From Bacteroidota bacterium (GTDB lineage: Bacteria > Bacteroidota > Bacteroidia > UKL13-3), in assembly GCA_947464275.1 (NCBI GenBank), contig CANHVU010000030.1, positions 1 to 34,395 on the forward strand: a DNA stretch of 34,395 nt, written 5' to 3'. This document shows, one piece after another, positions 7,903 to 16,682 of this stretch. Each line of letters starts with the position of its first letter. Within the stretch, counting starts at the first letter, position 1. The notes beneath the pieces are model-generated. The model ran no database searches. It was not told where the DNA came from and was given only the letters and a program-made list of their open reading frames with translations. A program made the position numbers and the translations under genes.

Positions 7903-8223
7903 CTAAAAAAATAAGTAAAGAAAAATATCAAATAGTAACAAAAACAATAGAACTACTAAAGTGATATAAAAAATAAATTTATTAACTGAAGATTTAGAAA
8001 ATAACAGAAATGAAAGGGATATAAATTCTAAAATAAGGTTTAAATGAGGGTAATTTCCAACCATAAGAAGAAAATAGTATTTTTTTCTAAATTCATCATT
8101 AAATAAGAAAGGATCAAAAACTTGATGGCTTACGAATATGATTAAATAGTCTATAAGTGGTAAATAAAGAAATAAAATTGACACAACAAATGATATAACA
8201 CCTAAATGCTTATTCGAGTTCAT
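7903..8223 (-). CDS. Small hypothetical membrane protein
   Basis: A 106-residue protein of unknown family. Three hydrophobic segments are visible: residues ~8-30 (GVISFVVSILFLYLPLIDYL...), ~62-77 (NLILEFISLSFLLFSK) and ~82-106 (KFIFYITLVVLLFLLLFDIF...). A short polar stretch NDEFRKKY lies between the first and second. It starts at ATG 8223 and has no close neighbours. Composition is extremely AT-rich (Phe, Leu, Ile), so it could be a real short orphan or a decayed remnant. It sits between two 35-bp direct repeats. Confidence 0.45.
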   Translation of the reverse strand: MNSNKHLGVISFVVSILFLYLPLIDYLIIFVSHQVFDPFLFNDEFRKKYYFLLMVGNYPHLNLILEFISLSFLLFSKSSVNKFIFYITLVVLLFLLLFDIFLYLFF

Positions 8224-8251
8224 AATTTACTTTAATTATATTTTTAGTTTC

Positions 8252-8286
8252 AAATAAACGAATTTTAAATGAATAAATTTTATCAA
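8252..8286 (+). repeat. 35-bp direct repeat, copy B
   Basis: Begins AAATAAACGAATTTTAAATG. It matches copy A (7757-7791) at 31 of 35 positions in the same orientation, about 460 bases away and just upstream of the ATG of the small membrane protein. Confidence 0.6.
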
Positions 8287-8353
8287 GTAGTAGATAGTAT
8301 GGATATAGCACGAATTTGTTTTTTAGCTCTCTAATCAAACATAAATAAAACAA

Positions 8354-8386
8354 AAAAAATCCGTTACAAACTGCAACGGATTTTTT
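8354..8386. terminator. Bidirectional intrinsic terminator after htrA
   Basis: A perfect 12-bp stem, AAAAAATCCGTT (8354-8365) with AACGGATTTTTT (8375-8386) and a 9-base loop. Runs of A and T flank both sides, so it can end transcripts from htrA (minus strand) and from the plus strand. Confidence 0.85.
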
Positions 8387-8410
8387 CAATATTCAATTCA
8401 AAAATTTTCC

Positions 8411-8442
8411 AATCTTTTAATCTTCTAATCTTTCAATCTTTA
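8411..8442. repeat. 8-nt tandem repeat
   Basis: Four consecutive 8-base units: AATCTTTT, AATCTTCT, AATCTTTC, AATCTTTA, then a partial fifth. Located between the terminator and the htrA stop codon. No coding role is apparent. Confidence 0.7.
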
Positions 8443-8450
8443 TAATCTAC

Positions 8451-9899
8451 CTAATAAACATAAGTACTAAACACCATTCGGCCTCCGTTTGGCATTATTC
8501 CTTCCATTACCACTTGGCCTCTTATTTGTTCAAAATCGGCTATCAATTCTTCTGGTTTTTCGTATTGTTTTTTGTTTAATGCTATTAATATAAAACCTTC
8601 ACTCAAGCCAATATTGGCAATTTTTCCGTTCCTGATATTGTAAATTTTGATACCGTTTTTAATTCCTAATTTGTCTTTTTCTAACTTAGGTAATGCTTGA
8701 AAATCGGCACCTAAACTTTCTGAACTAACAGTTCCTTTGCGTAAAATAGCAGTATTGCCTTCTTTGTTAATTAAACTAAATGATGCTTCTGTTTCTTTTC
8801 CATTTCTTAAAAAAGTAAACTTGGCTTTATCACCCGGACGCATATAAGCCATGTATTCATCAAAAATAGCTTTGCTGTCAATTTCTTTATCGTTAATTTT
8901 TACTATTACATCACCTGTTCTTATGCCGGCTTTATCTGCAGGACTTTCGGCCAATACTGAACTTACATATACCCCCAAATTATTACTGATATTTAATTTT
9001 TGAGCTAAGCGCGAATCTATATCCGCAATGTCCATTCCAGTATAACCACGTTGCACTTCTTTGAAATCAATCAAATCTTTGATAATTTTTGAAACAATAT
9101 TAGAAGGAATAGCAAATCCATAACCAATATAACTACCTGTTTGACTAGATATAGCGGTATTAATTCCCACCAAACGGCCTTCTAAATCAACCAAAGCACC
9201 ACCACTATTTCCTGGGTTAATAGCAGCATCGGTTTGAATAAACGATTCAATTGGAAATTGATTGTTTACAATATTGATATTACGCCCTTTTGCGCTTACA
9301 ATTCCCGCTGTAACAGTTGAGGTAAGGTTAAACGGATTTCCTACAGCTAAAACCCATTCGCCAATTTGAACATTATCGCTATTGCCAAAAACTATATGTG
9401 GCAATTGTTTGGCTTCAATTTTTAAAACAGCAATATCTGTTGATGGGTCGCTACCAACCAATTTAGCCTGATACGATTGTTTTTTATTATTTAAAATAAC
9501 TTCAATGGTATTGGCATCTTTAATTACATGGTAATTAGTAACTATATAACCATTTTCAGAAACTATTACACCGCTACCCGAACTTGCAACTGGCCCACGT
9601 TGACCAAAAAAATCGAAGCTGTTAAAAAAGTCGAAACTTGGGTCAATATAATTACGCTGATTACTTAAAGTTTTTATAAAAACCACACTTGGTGTACTGC
9701 TAGCCGAAGCTTTAATAAAATCGGTATTGTTTATAGCGGCACCTTTGTAATTTACTGCTTCTACATTGTTTCCATTTGACGAATTTCGTTCGGTAAAATC
9801 TTGTACTAATACAGTAGGGGAGTGCATTTTATAAAACACATACGAACCTACAATTCCACTAAAAAAACTAACTGCTACAAATGCTACTTTTTTTAACAT
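8451..9899 (-). CDS. HtrA/DegP-family periplasmic serine protease
   Basis: A 482-residue trypsin-fold protease with an N-terminal membrane anchor/signal (residues ~5-23). The catalytic triad is complete: His124 (GYIVTNYHVI), Asp155 (STDIAVLKI) and Ser232 in INPGNSGGAL. A first PDZ domain covers ~280-370 (LGVYVSSVLAESPADKAGI, RTGDVIVKINDKEI). A degenerate second PDZ covers ~390-482 and includes EGFILIALNKKQYEKPEEL. HtrA proteases degrade or refold damaged envelope proteins. The gene follows the DUF1573 gene after 14 bases, probably as one transcript, and ends before a strong terminator. Length and domain order are those of the DegQ/DegP (Do) group. Confidence 0.93.
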   Translation of the reverse strand: MLKKVAFVAVSFFSGIVGSYVFYKMHSPTVLVQDFTERNSSNGNNVEAVNYKGAAINNTDFIKASASSTPSVVFIKTLSNQRNYIDPSFDFFNSFDFFGQRGPVASSGSGVIVSENGYIVTNYHVIKDANTIEVILNNKKQSYQAKLVGSDPSTDIAVLKIEAKQLPHIVFGNSDNVQIGEWVLAVGNPFNLTSTVTAGIVSAKGRNINIVNNQFPIESFIQTDAAINPGNSGGALVDLEGRLVGINTAISSQTGSYIGYGFAIPSNIVSKIIKDLIDFKEVQRGYTGMDIADIDSRLAQKLNISNNLGVYVSSVLAESPADKAGIRTGDVIVKINDKEIDSKAIFDEYMAYMRPGDKAKFTFLRNGKETEASFSLINKEGNTAILRKGTVSSESLGADFQALPKLEKDKLGIKNGIKIYNIRNGKIANIGLSEGFILIALNKKQYEKPEELIADFEQIRGQVVMEGIMPNGGRMVFSTYVY

Positions 9900-9913
9900 A
9901 TATTTTATTAATT

Positions 9914-11050
9914 TTATCTCACAATATTTGCTCTAATAGTAATATTAACCTCTGGTTTTTCAGGGTCATTGGTAATAAGGGTAATTCCCCTAATGTCAAG
10001 CCCAACAACATTAAATGAGGTATAATCAACCTTCATTTTTATTTTTTGTTTAGGCTTTATCACCATGCTTTCAAGTTCTAAATTAACGCAATTACAAGAA
10101 GGTTTTGCCTTTCTAATAATCAAGTCACTTTTACCTTTGTTGGTTAAAATAAATTCTGTTATTGAGCGATCTTCGTGACCAATATCTCCAAAATCATGCA
10201 AAATTCTATCTACGGTAAATTTTGGCGCTTTTTTAAGTTCTTTTGGCGTTAATAATGAAAAATCTTCAGTTATGGTTGAGTTAACATAAATGATTTTAAC
10301 AGGGATGGAGTCATCGTTAGTATATATTTTTATTTGTTGACTAAAATCTCCAAAATCGTCTTTGTTTCTTGGCCAGTATTTGATTAATAAATCTGCATCT
10401 GTGTTGGGAATTAATTCGAAAATTTTTCCAGAAACCAAAATATTGGGAGGTGTTTCTATCCTTCTAATTTGCATTTTTTTGTTACTAAGGTTATAAATTT
10501 TCAAATAAGTACTATCTGATTTACCTTGTTTAACATTGAATTTAAAAGTGTTATTATTTACCGCTAAAAAACCATACTGATAGGTATAAGTAGAGCTAAA
10601 TTCATACTTAGCAGGAGCCACATTTCCTTTTAAATGTAATACAGTTTTAACCAGTTCAGTATTGGTAAAAATAGTGATGTTTTTTCTGAAATAACCTGGT
10701 CGTCCTGCAGGGTTATAAACGGCTTTAATATTCCCAATTGAACCAGGTGCAATTGGTTGTGTAGTCCATTCGGTTTTGGTACATCCACATTCAGGCTGAA
10801 CATCTTGAATTATTAAAGGAATATTACCGATATTTTTGATTGAAAAATTGTAAATTGCTAAACCCCCATTTTCATTTATTACGCCAAAATCATGTTCTGT
10901 TTCTTCTAACATGAATTTTGCATATTTGTCTGTTGCAATAACTTCGTTAGCAGGTGCTTTTAAGGTGTTTTTTTTATTCTTATTTTTTTGTGCAAATGCA
11001 CTGTTGCCAAGTATTAAAAGGCAAACAAATACTAAAATTATTTTATTCAT
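9914..11050 (-). CDS. Secreted DUF1573 protein (two domains)
   Basis: A 378-residue protein with a signal peptide (residues 1-20, ending SAFAQ). It has two copies of the DUF1573 Ig-like domain, a family largely confined to Bacteroidota and Planctomycetes-type genomes. Copy 1 (~48-140) contains HDFGVINENGGLAIYNFSIK and PECGCTKTEW. Copy 2 (~280-376) contains LHDFGDIGHEDRSITEFIL and PSCNCVNLEL. The hallmark HDFG...Cx(G/N)C pattern is intact in both, and a divergent beta-rich segment joins them. The molecular role of the family is unknown; a periplasmic or surface structural role is inferred. It is encoded just upstream of htrA. Confidence 0.85.
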   Translation of the reverse strand: MNKIILVFVCLLILGNSAFAQKNKNKKNTLKAPANEVIATDKYAKFMLEETEHDFGVINENGGLAIYNFSIKNIGNIPLIIQDVQPECGCTKTEWTTQPIAPGSIGNIKAVYNPAGRPGYFRKNITIFTNTELVKTVLHLKGNVAPAKYEFSSTYTYQYGFLAVNNNTFKFNVKQGKSDSTYLKIYNLSNKKMQIRRIETPPNILVSGKIFELIPNTDADLLIKYWPRNKDDFGDFSQQIKIYTNDDSIPVKIIYVNSTITEDFSLLTPKELKKAPKFTVDRILHDFGDIGHEDRSITEFILTNKGKSDLIIRKAKPSCNCVNLELESMVIKPKQKIKMKVDYTSFNVVGLDIRGITLITNDPEKPEVNITIRANIVR

Positions 11051-11168
11051 TTTTTATTTTATATGCTGTATTGATTAATTAAACAGGGTTTAAGTTGCTT
11101 ATTTAAATTGGATAAATAATTTAAAAAAAATACTACAAACCAATATGCTGATTTGAAGTTAAAAAAAG

Positions 11169-11960
11169 CTAATTTTTTATTTCAAAATTATCATCATCTA
11201 ACCATACTGGAAATGCTTTTCTATAAGTTTTTAACTCAGGCAAATGTATGGTAAAAGTGGTTTCATATTCCTCGTGAGTTAACTCATTTAGTAATTTTCC
11301 TTGGGGATTGTATAATGCTGATTGTCCGTTATAATTTATTTGATTTCCATCTTCACCAACTCTGTTTACTGTGGCTACATAGCATTGGTTTTCAATTGCC
11401 CTTGCTTGGTTAAGTACCTGCCAATGTGTAATTCGTTTTTCTGGCCAACTAGCTACTACAATCATTAAATCATAATCAAATTGTTCGGTACGTTTTAGCC
11501 AGATAGGAAATCTTAAATCATAGCAAATAAAAGGTGCTATTTTCCATCCTTTATATTCAATACAAATTCTCCTATTTCCTGAGGTATAGTGTTTGTTTTC
11601 TTCACCCATTCTAAATAAGTGTGCCTTATTGTAAAATTGAACATTACCATCAGGTGTCACAAATAAAAATCTATTATAGTATTGGCTATTTTCTACAATA
11701 ATTAAACTTCCACATACAGCGGTATTTTTAACCAATGCTACCTCCTTCATCCAATTTACGGTAAATCCATCCATTGGTTCGGCTAGTTTGCTACTATTCA
11801 TGGTGAAACCAGTAGAAAACATTTCAGGCAAAATAATTAAATCTGTTGGTTCTGTAATTTCAAAAATTCTATTGGTAAATTGTTGAATATTGGTCCGTTT
11901 ATCTTCCCAAAAAAGATTGCTTTGAATGAGCGTAATTCTTAACGAGTCTACTGTTGTCAT
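11169..11960 (-). CDS. Omega-amidase, nitrilase superfamily (YafV/NIT2-like)
   Basis: A 263-residue carbon-nitrogen hydrolase with the nitrilase triad Glu46 (ILPEMFST), Lys112 (YNKAHLFRMGEE) and Cys146 (FICYDLRFP). The CYDLRFP and NKAHLFRM wording and the ASWP...W..L..ARAIENQ block match the YafV/NIT2 omega-amidase subgroup, which hydrolyses alpha-ketoglutaramate to 2-oxoglutarate and ammonia. The next gene upstream in the transcript is a KAT/YbdL-like aminotransferase 28 bases away. Such enzymes, when they use glutamine, make exactly this substrate, so the pair makes biochemical sense as a metabolite-repair/methionine-salvage unit. The 118-base gap to the DUF1573 gene shows no obvious hairpin. 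Confidence 0.85.
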   Translation of the reverse strand: MTTVDSLRITLIQSNLFWEDKRTNIQQFTNRIFEITEPTDLIILPEMFSTGFTMNSSKLAEPMDGFTVNWMKEVALVKNTAVCGSLIIVENSQYYNRFLFVTPDGNVQFYNKAHLFRMGEENKHYTSGNRRICIEYKGWKIAPFICYDLRFPIWLKRTEQFDYDLMIVVASWPEKRITHWQVLNQARAIENQCYVATVNRVGEDGNQINYNGQSALYNPQGKLLNELTHEEYETTFTIHLPELKTYRKAFPVWLDDDNFEIKN

Positions 11961-11988
11961 TTTGGGTTAAATTTTATAATAAGTTAAA

Positions 11989-13143
11989 TTATATTTTCAT
12001 GAGTTTTTCTGCAGCTTTTTCAAGTGTTTCATTTTGTTTTGCAAAACAAAAACGCAGCAATTGATTATCAGTTTGCTTATGATAAAATACCGACACAGGA
12101 ATACTTGCAATTTTATGTTCTTTGGTTAATCTAACAGCAAAATCTGTATCTTTTTCTTGTGTTATTTTTCCATAATTCAATAGCTGAAAATAGCTTCCTT
12201 GGCAAGGCATTAATTTAAAGTTGGAGCCTTTAATTAGTTTTCTAAAATAATCGCGTTTTTCTTGGTAAAAGTCAGATAGTTCAAGGTAAACACTTTTATC
12301 ATCAAAAAAATCGGCCATTGCATATTGAATAGGAGTATTGGTGCTAAATGCCATAAATTGATGCACTTTTCGCAACTCTACAGTTAAATTAGCTGGTGCT
12401 AAAATATACCCCATTTTCCATCCAGTGGTGCTGTATGTTTTTCCAAACGATGATATGATAAAGCTACGCTCTGCCAATGCAGGAAAACGAGCCACACTTT
12501 GGTGTTCTACTTTGTCAAAAACCATGTGTTCGTATACTTCATCGCTGCAAATAATTACATCCGTACCACGTACTATTTTTTCTAATTTTTGTAAATCTTG
12601 TGCGCTTAAAATACTACCAGTGGGATTATGTGGCGTATTTATCAAAATCATTTTGGTTTTGAAATTAACCAGTTTTTTTACCTCGTTCCAATCAATTTTA
12701 AACTCAGGAAGTTTTAACTCTACAAACACTGCCCTGCCTCCATTTAACTCAATGGCTGGCACATAACTATCATAACAAGGCTCAATAACTATTACTTCAT
12801 CTCCTTCTCTAATCATGGCACTCATTACCGCATATATGCCATGAGTAGCGCCAGGTATAATAGTTACTTCGGTATTGGCATCGTATTGGGCTGAATATAG
12901 TTCATAGGTTTTTTGAGCAATTTTTTCGCGCAGACTAAGTAAACCAGGCATTGGCGCATATTGGTTCATGCCAGCTTTCATGTATTTATTAACTAACTCA
13001 ATTAGCTTTGGCGATACTTCAAAGTCAGGAAAACCTTGTGCTAAATTGATAGCTTGATGTTCGTTTGCTAATGCTGTCATTACAGCAAAAATACTTGTAT
13101 TGGCTTTTGGAAGTTTTGATTTTATGGAACCATTAAATTGCAT
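11989..13143 (-). CDS. PLP-dependent aminotransferase (YbdL/KAT/glutamine transaminase K-like)
   Basis: A 384-residue fold-type I class I/II aminotransferase. The PLP-binding lysine is K235 in SSFGKTYSTTGWKMGY. Other family residues visible are N173 (NTPHNPTG), D201 (SDEVYEH) and the AQGFPDFEVSP entry. The FGKTYSTTGWKMGY and QFMAFSTNTPIQ wording is characteristic of the methionine aminotransferase YbdL and the kynurenine aminotransferase/glutamine transaminase K group. These transaminate methionine, aromatic amino acids and the keto acid KMTB. Co-transcription with the omega-amidase supports glutamine as amino donor. Starts at ATG 13143; an AATATTTG sequence, one base off the -7 consensus, lies about 12 bases upstream. 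Confidence 0.86.
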   Translation of the reverse strand: MQFNGSIKSKLPKANTSIFAVMTALANEHQAINLAQGFPDFEVSPKLIELVNKYMKAGMNQYAPMPGLLSLREKIAQKTYELYSAQYDANTEVTIIPGATHGIYAVMSAMIREGDEVIVIEPCYDSYVPAIELNGGRAVFVELKLPEFKIDWNEVKKLVNFKTKMILINTPHNPTGSILSAQDLQKLEKIVRGTDVIICSDEVYEHMVFDKVEHQSVARFPALAERSFIISSFGKTYSTTGWKMGYILAPANLTVELRKVHQFMAFSTNTPIQYAMADFFDDKSVYLELSDFYQEKRDYFRKLIKGSNFKLMPCQGSYFQLLNYGKITQEKDTDFAVRLTKEHKIASIPVSVFYHKQTDNQLLRFCFAKQNETLEKAAEKLMKI

Positions 13144-13523
13144 AGTGCAATATGCAAATATTGCTTTTACATCTCCAAACCTTTAAAAACATTGTGAATA
13201 AATTGTTTTTTAATTCGTTGTTATTGGCATTCAAACCTTTTTTTAAAAGGCTAATTTTTAACTTTTTGTTTTATTTAAGAGTTTTATAAATTTAATGTAT
13301 CTTTTCACCCATTACAATGTTTGACTACTTTTTGGTTTAGCTATATATTAAAAAATTTCTTCAGCCATATGCCATATTTGACTTGGAATGAAAATTTAAG
13401 TATAAAGCAAATAATGTTTTTACCTAAGATATTGTGATTATAAATAAAATAAGTAAAATTTAAGTTTAGCAGTCAAATTTTAATAAACAAACGCTTAATT
13501 TTGACCAGATTTTTTATTTAAAA
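13144..13523. other. Divergent intergenic region
   Basis: 380 bases between the minus-strand aminotransferase and the plus-strand DUF1223 gene. It must hold both promoters. I see a near-consensus AATATTTG for the aminotransferase and TAATTTTG (13496-13503) for the plus strand, and nothing else: no ORF or RNA gene, and the only hairpin is a weak A/T-rich one near 13230. Confidence 0.5.
13496..13503 (+). promoter_or_regulatory. Possible -7 element TAATTTTG before the DUF1223 gene
   Basis: Exact match to TAnnTTTG, 20 bases upstream of the ATG. No good -33 partner was found, so this is tentative. Confidence 0.35.
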
Positions 13524-14297
13524 ATGAAATACAAAATATTTAATAAACTAACCTTAACATTTGCCTATCTTTTTGTTTTGAGTAATTTGGGTTATAGCCA
13601 ACTACTTAAACAGCCCGAAAAAAAAGGTTTTATGCCTGTTGTATTAATCGAAAATTTTAGTTCTGAAGGTTGCAGCAGCTGTCCTGAGGCCGATAAGTTT
13701 TTGGGAGAGGTAATACATATAGCCGATAGTGCTGCTAAACCAGTATATGTTATAGATTTTCATGTTGACGTTTGGAACAGGAGTGGTTGGGTTGATAAAT
13801 ACAGCGATTCGCTTTATACGCAAAGGCAAATGAACTATGTGGGCAAAATGGATAGTATTCCTATGTACACCCCACAAAGTTTTTTAAATGGAATTCTATC
13901 TGTACCTGGTTCTGATAAAAAAAGTATCACTAATTTTATTAAACAAACTTTATCTAGGCCAAATGAAAATTTTTTAAAATTGAACGCCTTCCAAACGCAT
14001 CCTGATACACTTATATTGGAGTACGAAATATTTGGAAATACTGATAGTTTACTGATAAACTTCGCCATAACCGATAATAATATTTATTCTAAGGTAACTG
14101 CTGGTGAAAATGCAGGAAAGTTATTGCATCATCACAATGTAGTAAGACTTTTTAAAACCGAAAAAGTGAAGGGAAACAAGGGAAAATCATATTGGATTAT
14201 ACCAAAAGGTTTTAACTTCAAGCAAACACGTGTAACGGCTTATACACAGCATGAAAATACTTGGTTTGTTACTGCAGCCGATCAGCTAACAAATTAA
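13524..14297 (+). CDS. DUF1223 thioredoxin-fold secreted protein
   Basis: A 257-residue protein with an N-terminal signal peptide (hydrophobic residues ~9-24, ending GYSQ). The body matches the DUF1223 family: VLIENFSSEGCSSCPEADKF (Cys50 and Cys53 form a CSSC motif), then VIDFHVDVWNRSGWVDKYS, RQMNYVGKMDSIPMYTPQS and a GSD motif. The CxxC and the fold prediction suggest a thioredoxin-like periplasmic protein, but no reaction has been assigned to the family that I know of. The C-terminal third (LLHHHNVVRLFKTEKVKG) is a beta-rich extension also present in relatives. It is separated from the stress-protein gene by 143 bases without a clear terminator. Confidence 0.82.
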   Translation: MKYKIFNKLTLTFAYLFVLSNLGYSQLLKQPEKKGFMPVVLIENFSSEGCSSCPEADKFLGEVIHIADSAAKPVYVIDFHVDVWNRSGWVDKYSDSLYTQRQMNYVGKMDSIPMYTPQSFLNGILSVPGSDKKSITNFIKQTLSRPNENFLKLNAFQTHPDTLILEYEIFGNTDSLLINFAITDNNIYSKVTAGENAGKLLHHHNVVRLFKTEKVKGNKGKSYWIIPKGFNFKQTRVTAYTQHENTWFVTAADQLTN

Positions 14298-14440
14298 TAA
14301 CTTAATGCAGAATGGCACTTCAAAACTGCTTGTAATCAGTATTAATAAAAAGGATAATCAAAATTAGTAAGCCAAACATCCGTAAAAAACTATTACATTC
14401 GAAGCCTAAAACTATTTAATTTAAATACTTTTAAAATAAT

Positions 14441-15319
14441 ATGACTCAAACAAAAAAGAATGTAATGCTAGTTCCAGTTGATTTTAGTGAAATTAGCCTA
14501 AACGCCCTAGAACATGCAGCACAAACTGCAAAGCATTTCGATAACGATTTAATTATTCTAAGTATAGTTGAAGAAAATTTGTTGACTTCAATTTTTAGCA
14601 ATAACGAAGAGAAGGAAGCACAAGCACGTGAAAAAACCATTCCTGAACTAGAAAAATTGGCAATTTCTATAGAAGAGAAATATGGTGTTAGCTGCAAGCC
14701 TGAAGTAAGAGTAGGCCGAATTTACAAAACAGTAATTGAAACAGCTGTTGAGTTTGGTTGTGATTGTATAATTATGGGAACTCATGGTGCTAGTGGATTT
14801 ACTCGTATAGTAGGTAGTAATGCTGGTAAAGTAATAAACTATAGTACTGTACCTGTAATTGTGGTAAAAAGCAATAAGGTAAATAACGCTTATAAAAATA
14901 TTGTTTTTCCTCTTGATTTATCAGTTGAATCAAAACAAAAAGTAAAAATGGCTATTCATTTAGGAAAAGCATATAAATCAACCATTCATATTTTATACAA
15001 TAAAGTAAGTGATGAATTCTTGAATAATAAAATGATTGCTAACTTACACCAAGTTGAAAATATTTTTATTGAAAATGGAATTGAATTTACGGTTAAGGAA
15101 GTAGATGAATCGAGCAGCGATTTTGCAGAAGAAACTTTAAAATTTGCAGAATATAGCCAAGCTGATTTAATTATGATTATGACGCAATCAGAAGATAAGG
15201 CCTTCACAGAATATTTAATTGATACATACGCCCAACGAATTGTTAATGCCGAAGGTACAGTACCTGTTATGTGTGTTAACCCAAACCGCGATGTATTTAA
15301 ATCTGAATTTGTAATTTAA
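14441..15319 (+). CDS. Universal stress protein, tandem Usp domains
   Basis: A 292-residue cytoplasmic protein made of two UspA domains. Domain 1 (about 5-147) has the VPVDFSE start and the complete nucleotide-binding motif G-2x-G-9x-GS in MGTHGASGFTRIVGSNAGKV (Gly113, Gly116, Gly125, Ser126), so ATP binding is likely. Domain 2 (about 152-285) starts IVFPLDLS but lacks the glycine motif: the equivalent stretch reads MTQSEDKAFTEYL, so it is probably non-binding. Two-domain Usp proteins with a degenerate second half are usual in Bacteroidota. No regulatory partner is adjacent. Confidence 0.88.
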   Translation: MTQTKKNVMLVPVDFSEISLNALEHAAQTAKHFDNDLIILSIVEENLLTSIFSNNEEKEAQAREKTIPELEKLAISIEEKYGVSCKPEVRVGRIYKTVIETAVEFGCDCIIMGTHGASGFTRIVGSNAGKVINYSTVPVIVVKSNKVNNAYKNIVFPLDLSVESKQKVKMAIHLGKAYKSTIHILYNKVSDEFLNNKMIANLHQVENIFIENGIEFTVKEVDESSSDFAEETLKFAEYSQADLIMIMTQSEDKAFTEYLIDTYAQRIVNAEGTVPVMCVNPNRDVFKSEFVI

Positions 15320-15320
15320 G

Positions 15321-15410
15321 TGATAGGTTAATAAAGTTAAATGGGAGATTGGATTTTTGAATGTCAATTTTTTACAAGAAACTAATTAACCTATCAACCT
15401 TATTAACTTA
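15321..15410. repeat. Nonamer-type repeats between usp and mnmA
   Basis: GATAGGTTAA (15322-15331) and its perfect complement TTAACCTATC (15386-15395) frame the gap. Read on the minus strand, 15384-15410 consists of ~9-base units (TTAATAAGG, TTGATAGG, TTAATT). The same family recurs at 16572-16613 after mnmA. Confidence 0.55.
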
Positions 15411-15463
15411 ATAAACCAATAATATCAATCAACAGGGCTATTTACCCTGAAATGTTTTGAAAA

Positions 15464-16564
15464 ATGAGTAAACACGGAAAAATTTTAGTTGCCATGAGTG
15501 GCGGCTTAGACAGTACCGTAGCAGCTGTAATGCTACGAGAAGAAGGTTACGAAGTAATTGGAGTAACCATGAAAACTTGGGATTACCAAAACAGCGGTGG
15601 ATCCAAAAAAGAAACAGGCTGTTGTAGCCTTGATAGTATTAACGATGCAAGAACAATTGCCGTTAAGCACGATATTCATCACATGATATTGGATATTAGG
15701 GATGAATTTGGTGATTTTGTAATCGAAAATTTTATTGAAGAATATTTAGCTGGAAGAACACCAAATCCTTGTGTACTTTGCAATACCCATATCAAATGGG
15801 AAGCTTTATTAAAACGAGCAAATATGCTTGATTGTGAGTTTATAGCTACAGGTCATTATGCACAAGTTCGCCATGAAAATGACCGTTATGTTATTAGTAA
15901 AGGACTTGATGATAATAAAGATCAATCATACGTTTTATGGGGATTAACACAACAAAGTTTGGCTAAAACACGTTTTCCATTAGGTGGATTTAGGAAAACT
16001 GACATCAGACAAATGGCTATTGATATGGGTTACCAAGAATTAGCCAATAAAAGTGAAAGCTACGAAATTTGTTTTGTACCCGATAATGATTACCGAGGCT
16101 TTTTAAAACGCAAAGTTGATGGTTTAGAAGAACGCGTAGAGGGTGGAAATTTTGTTACAGCCGATGGTAAAATATTAGGCAAACACAGAGGTTATCCATT
16201 TTATACAGTAGGTCAACGTAAAGGTTTAGAAATAGCTTTAGGTGAGCCAATGTTTGTGTTAGAAATTATTCCAGAAACTAATACCGTTGTTCTTGGCCGC
16301 GAAAATGAGTTGAGTAAAAAAGGCATGTGGGTGCGTAATGTAAACATGGGCAAATTTGCTTCAATTGATAATCCAATGGAATCGCTTACCAAAATTAGGT
16401 ATAAAGATGCAGGAAGTATTGCCACCATTGAACAAGAAGGTTATAGAATGAAAGTAATTTTTAATAATCATGTAAAGGCAATTGCCCCAGGCCAAAGTGC
16501 TGTTTTCTATGATGGAAACGATGTAATCGGTGGTGGTTGGATTCAAAGTGGTTTTGATATTTAA
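15464..16564 (+). CDS. mnmA: MnmA, tRNA-specific 2-thiouridylase
   Basis: A 366-residue cytoplasmic enzyme that thiolates U34 of tRNA-Lys, -Glu and -Gln. An N-terminal ATP-pyrophosphatase domain carries the P-loop motif SGGLDS (residues 12-17). The catalytic pair is Cys103 in NPCVLCN and Cys203 in SYEICFVPDNDYRGFL. A central domain contains GHYAQV and DQSYVLWGL. The C-terminal beta-barrel ends APGQSAVFYDGNDVIGGGWI, as in the family. Length is typical (about 360-370). Starts at ATG 15464. A small CAGGG/CCCTG hairpin lies at 15433-15449 in the leader. Flanked on both sides by the same nonamer-type repeats. Confidence 0.96.
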   Translation: MSKHGKILVAMSGGLDSTVAAVMLREEGYEVIGVTMKTWDYQNSGGSKKETGCCSLDSINDARTIAVKHDIHHMILDIRDEFGDFVIENFIEEYLAGRTPNPCVLCNTHIKWEALLKRANMLDCEFIATGHYAQVRHENDRYVISKGLDDNKDQSYVLWGLTQQSLAKTRFPLGGFRKTDIRQMAIDMGYQELANKSESYEICFVPDNDYRGFLKRKVDGLEERVEGGNFVTADGKILGKHRGYPFYTVGQRKGLEIALGEPMFVLEIIPETNTVVLGRENELSKKGMWVRNVNMGKFASIDNPMESLTKIRYKDAGSIATIEQEGYRMKVIFNNHVKAIAPGQSAVFYDGNDVIGGGWIQSGFDI

Positions 16565-16571
16565 GTTTTTT

Positions 16572-16613
16572 GTTAATTGAGTTGATAGGTTAATTGAGTT
16601 AATAAAGTTGATT
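16572..16613. repeat. Nonamer-type repeat after mnmA
   Basis: Successive units TTAATTGAG, TTGATAGG, TTAATTGAG, TTAATAAAG, TTGAT. It shares GATAGGTTAAT and TTAATAAAGTT with the repeat at 15321-15340. Confidence 0.55.
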
Positions 16614-16682
16614 TCATACATTATACTTTAACATTTAGACTTCCACTTTAAAATTTAGCATTCAAAATTCAAAATTGATTCC

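Noticed and set aside
15433-15449. Riboswitch or attenuator hairpin before mnmA
   Set aside because: Only a 5-bp CAGGG/CCCTG stem; too small, with no conserved aptamer features.
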